From positions 1 through 64,000 of the forward strand of contig CAVQNF010000001.1 of the NCBI GenBank assembly GCA_963713805.1: 64,000 bases of DNA, given 5' to 3'. Shown piece by piece: positions 62,154 through 64,000 of this stretch. Under the pieces are notes generated by a model, which did no database searches, was not told where the DNA came from, and saw only the letters and a list, made by a program, of their open reading frames with translations. The DNA comes from GAS188 sp963713805. Lineage in GTDB: Bacteria; Pseudomonadota; Alphaproteobacteria; Rhizobiales; Beijerinckiaceae. The stretch's first letter is position 1; every line of letters starts with the position of its first letter. Made by a program: the position numbers and the translations under genes.

Positions 62154-62906
62154 TCACCTTTCCTCCCGGCGAAAACGTCCGCGCAGCTCCCGGTAGAAGG
62201 GGACGGGGAGTTCATGACCGAAGCCTGCCTTCACGCGGTGATCCAATTCGTCGAGGACCACGGTGGTCACGGTCGGCAGGTCGAGGCGCTTGGCCTCGGA
62301 CAAGGCGATCCAGACGAGCTCGACGAATTCCGCTTCCGGTCCGATCACGCCGGAGCTGCGGTGTGAGATCATCTTGGCGTCGGCGACGAAAAAGAACGTA
62401 TCGAAGCGTCTCGGCCGCCTCGGCGGCGTGATCGCATGGGCGACGAAGCTGAGCTTCGCAAGATCGGGCGCAAAGCCATGGGCGGCGTAATCGCGCCAGA
62501 CCCCTTGTGGAATTTTGTTCTCGTCGAGCTTCGCCGGGGTGCCGAGCACCAGCCCCGTCTCCTCGAAGGTTTCCCGTATGGCCGCGAGCGCGAGGGCTCG
62601 CGCCGTCGTCGCCCCGCGATTCGGCAGATGCGCCAAGAGGCGCTGTTCGACCGCTGCGTGGAGCGGGGAAGCGACCCGCATGCGCCGATCGACGGGGTCG
62701 AGGCGCCCGCCGGGAAAAACGAATTTTCCCGGCATGAATTTATGCGCCGGGTTGCGGCGGCCCATCAGCACGGTCGGCTCCGAGCCGGAATGGTCCAGAA
62801 TGATCAAGGTCGCCGCGTGCCTGGGCCTCTGATTGGGGGAACTGCGGTCGCGATTATGCTCGGCCGCGATCAAGCGGTCGGTAAAGCTCGATTTTACATC
62901 GGTCAT
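62154..62906 (-). CDS. NUDIX hydrolase
   Basis: 250 residues from ATG 62906 (an upstream start at 62981 would run into the DUF983 gene). HAATLIILDHSGSEPTVLMG, FMPGKFVFPGGRLDPVDRRM and the helix of the Nudix box ALAAIRETFEETGLVLG are visible. The box is split by an insert of about 40 residues between the GG and REtFEE parts, as in the larger NUDT19-like CoA-pyrophosphatase group. The substrate cannot be fixed from sequence. It is co-directional with DUF983, with starts and ends close enough to share a transcript. The frame is clean. Confidence 0.85.
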   Translation of the reverse strand: MTDVKSSFTDRLIAAEHNRDRSSPNQRPRHAATLIILDHSGSEPTVLMGRRNPAHKFMPGKFVFPGGRLDPVDRRMRVASPLHAAVEQRLLAHLPNRGATTARALALAAIRETFEETGLVLGTPAKLDENKIPQGVWRDYAAHGFAPDLAKLSFVAHAITPPRRPRRFDTFFFVADAKMISHRSSGVIGPEAEFVELVWIALSEAKRLDLPTVTTVVLDELDHRVKAGFGHELPVPFYRELRGRFRREER

Positions 62907-62949
62907 GAGGAACTCGCTTCCGCCACCTCGGCGCGGGCGCGACCGCGCC

Positions 62950-63357
62950 TCATTCACGCTCGAGCGGATGGGGAGCACCAAATCCGTGCATGCGCAAGGC
63001 CCATTGAAGGGCGATGATCGCGCCTTTCACCGGCTGCAAGAGCAAAAGCGCCAGAATGAACGTGATGGATGGCCAAATCAGCACCTGCGCCCACATCGGC
63101 AACGCGCCGAAAGCTTCGAAAGCGAGCATCGCGCCGACCACCACATGGCCGACGATCAAGATCACGAGATAGGCGGGCAGGTCATCGGCGCGGTGCAGGT
63201 CGAGTGGCTCGCCGCATCGATCGCAGCGGGGGGCGGCCTTCAGGTAGTGGGCGAACATCTTGCCGACGCCGCAATGGGGACAACGTCCCGCAAGACCGCG
63301 TCGGATCGCGCTCGCGACATCGCGGGAGGGTGCCTCGCGCGAGGCTTGATCGATCAT
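62950..63357 (-). CDS. DUF983 zinc-ribbon membrane protein
   Basis: 135 residues from ATG 63357 (TTG 63369 possible). RRGLAGRCPHCGVGKMFAHY and RCDRCGEPLDLHRADDLPAY supply four Cys for a zinc ribbon. Two membrane helices follow: YLVILIVGHVVVGAMLAFEA and IWPSITFILALLLLQPVKGA. The family is widespread in Alphaproteobacteria, often beside a NUDIX gene as here. Its function is not settled. Confidence 0.9.
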   Translation of the reverse strand: MIDQASREAPSRDVASAIRRGLAGRCPHCGVGKMFAHYLKAAPRCDRCGEPLDLHRADDLPAYLVILIVGHVVVGAMLAFEAFGALPMWAQVLIWPSITFILALLLLQPVKGAIIALQWALRMHGFGAPHPLERE

Positions 63358-63510
63358 GTTCGCCACCAAGGCAAAATGCGATGCCGGGCGGCGGACCGCA
63401 AGCCGTTTCGGGAAACGCGGGGCTTGATGCGGCGTCTCTCGGCACCCGCGCTCGGGTGCGGCGGGGAAAACGACGTCGCAATTTCGTCGCCTTCCTCCTC
63501 GAAATTGGAT

Positions 63511-64000
63511 ATGTGGATGATCGTCAAGGTAACGGCGCGGAAGAACTCGATCGTGATCAGGATTTTGACGGCTTCATTTCTCTGCCTCGCCCTTTCTCCG
63601 GTGCATTTCGCTCGAGCCGGGGATGCCTCCTCGCAGAATTCGCTTTTCCTGCCGTCGGGCAAATCCGAGGTTGAGCAAGTGTTGGAAGCCAAGAAGAACG
63701 CGCGCTGTGTCGCGCTTTATGGGCCAGGCTACAGCGCGATCGCCAACACCGATACTTGCATCAGGATCGGAGGACGCGTCGGCGTGACCATCGGCGGTTC
63801 TTCGAAGCAAAATCGCTTGATCGTGCCTTCGCAGGGGATCGGTGCTCCTCCCCCGACACTCGGCGGACCCGCGGTCACGGTCGTTCGCCAGCCGAAAACG
63901 GGCTCCGCCACCAGCGCGGATGTGTATGTCGACACGCGGACGCAGACGGAGATCGGTGAAATCGGCACGCATGTGAGCGTGGGCGCGGTGAGAGCGACCG
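63511..64000 (+). CDS. Porin, 5' part (cut by the window end)
   Basis: The frame opens at ATG 63511 or 63517 and runs off the window. A signal peptide (IRILTASFLCLALSPVHFAR then AG) is followed by KNARCVALYGPGYSAIANTD, CIRIGGRVGVTIGG and ADVYVDTRTQTEIGEIGTHV. The C-x-YGPGF...TDTCIxIGGRVR opening and TRTQTEYG strand are the hallmark of Hyphomicrobiales porins (Omp2-like), which form trimeric pores in the outer membrane. About 163 residues are visible. A Pro/Gly insert between the two marks is longer than usual. Confidence 0.82.
   Translation, partial: MWMIVKVTARKNSIVIRILTASFLCLALSPVHFARAGDASSQNSLFLPSGKSEVEQVLEAKKNARCVALYGPGYSAIANTDTCIRIGGRVGVTIGGSSKQNRLIVPSQGIGAPPPTLGGPAVTVVRQPKTGSATSADVYVDTRTQTEIGEIGTHVSVGAVRAT

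Noticed and set aside
1..64000. Programmed ribosomal frameshifting as explanation for the many frame changes
   Set aside because: The breaks lie at different motifs in unrelated housekeeping genes, and no slippery heptamer with a downstream structure recurs.

Overview
This is a high-GC alphaproteobacterial chromosome segment, most likely from the Hyphomicrobiales (Rhizobiales). The support is an rpoH end, a Rhizobiales-style porin start, a PuuE-UraD fusion, a membrane urate hydroxylase PuuD with a cytochrome c tail, a urt urea-uptake operon and dispersed palindromic repeats of the kind common in this order. The species cannot be named from the sequence alone.

Layout. 0-5.5 kb: end of rpoH, an altronate dehydratase-like gene, a Fic protein with its own winged-helix domain behind four short direct repeats, a 23S rRNA methyltransferase gene (rlmB), tRNA-Arg(CCG) and a small-molecule methyltransferase. 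5.8-9.3 kb: an accessory patch of toxin-antitoxin-like modules, several decayed (MazEF-like, a VapB-like gene with a ruined VapC, a coupled DUF6883/DUF4926 pair, an XRE protein, a LysR scrap), then a YfcE-type phosphoesterase. 9.7-15.3 kb: a secreted hydrolase-like protein bracketed by inverted copies of a roughly 95-bp repeat, small envelope proteins, an adenylate cyclase-SUMF1 fusion and tRNA-Arg(TCG). 15.4-27.3 kb: a genomic-island-like tract with a large autotransporter, an SRAP (YedK) protein, two LigD-type DNA ligases, orphan phage terminase genes, small hypothetical genes and a 43-bp tRNA 3' fragment that looks like an attachment-site scar. 27.9 kb: tRNA-Gln(CTG).

28-64 kb is mostly metabolic. 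A livK-livH-livMG-livF ABC transporter is transcribed into dgdA (2,2-dialkylglycine decarboxylase). Next are epmB, epmA and efp (elongation factor P and its lysylation enzymes). urtABCDE follows a near-perfect sigma-54 promoter. Then comes a purine-degradation block. One strand carries xdhA-xdhB-xdhC, a BMP-type nucleoside/purine ABC transporter and an Ldh-type dehydrogenase. The other strand carries puuE-uraD, an allantoate amidohydrolase gene, puuD, pdxY and proC. uraH sits between them next to a 20-bp palindrome. Together these genes describe uptake and oxidation of purines through urate, hydroxyisourate, OHCU, allantoin and allantoate, alongside urea scavenging, which suggests a nitrogen-acquisition island. 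The window closes with a VapBC pair, a NUDIX hydrolase, a DUF983 protein and the start of a porin.

Caveat: about 30 single-base frame changes interrupt conserved genes across the window, including xdhA, xdhB, proC, rlmB, livF, livM and terL. Their number and spread, and the compensating pairs, point to residual indel errors in the assembly rather than mass gene death. Broken genes whose protein is otherwise conserved are therefore reported as CDS with the frame change noted. Only clearly decayed fragments are called pseudogenes.
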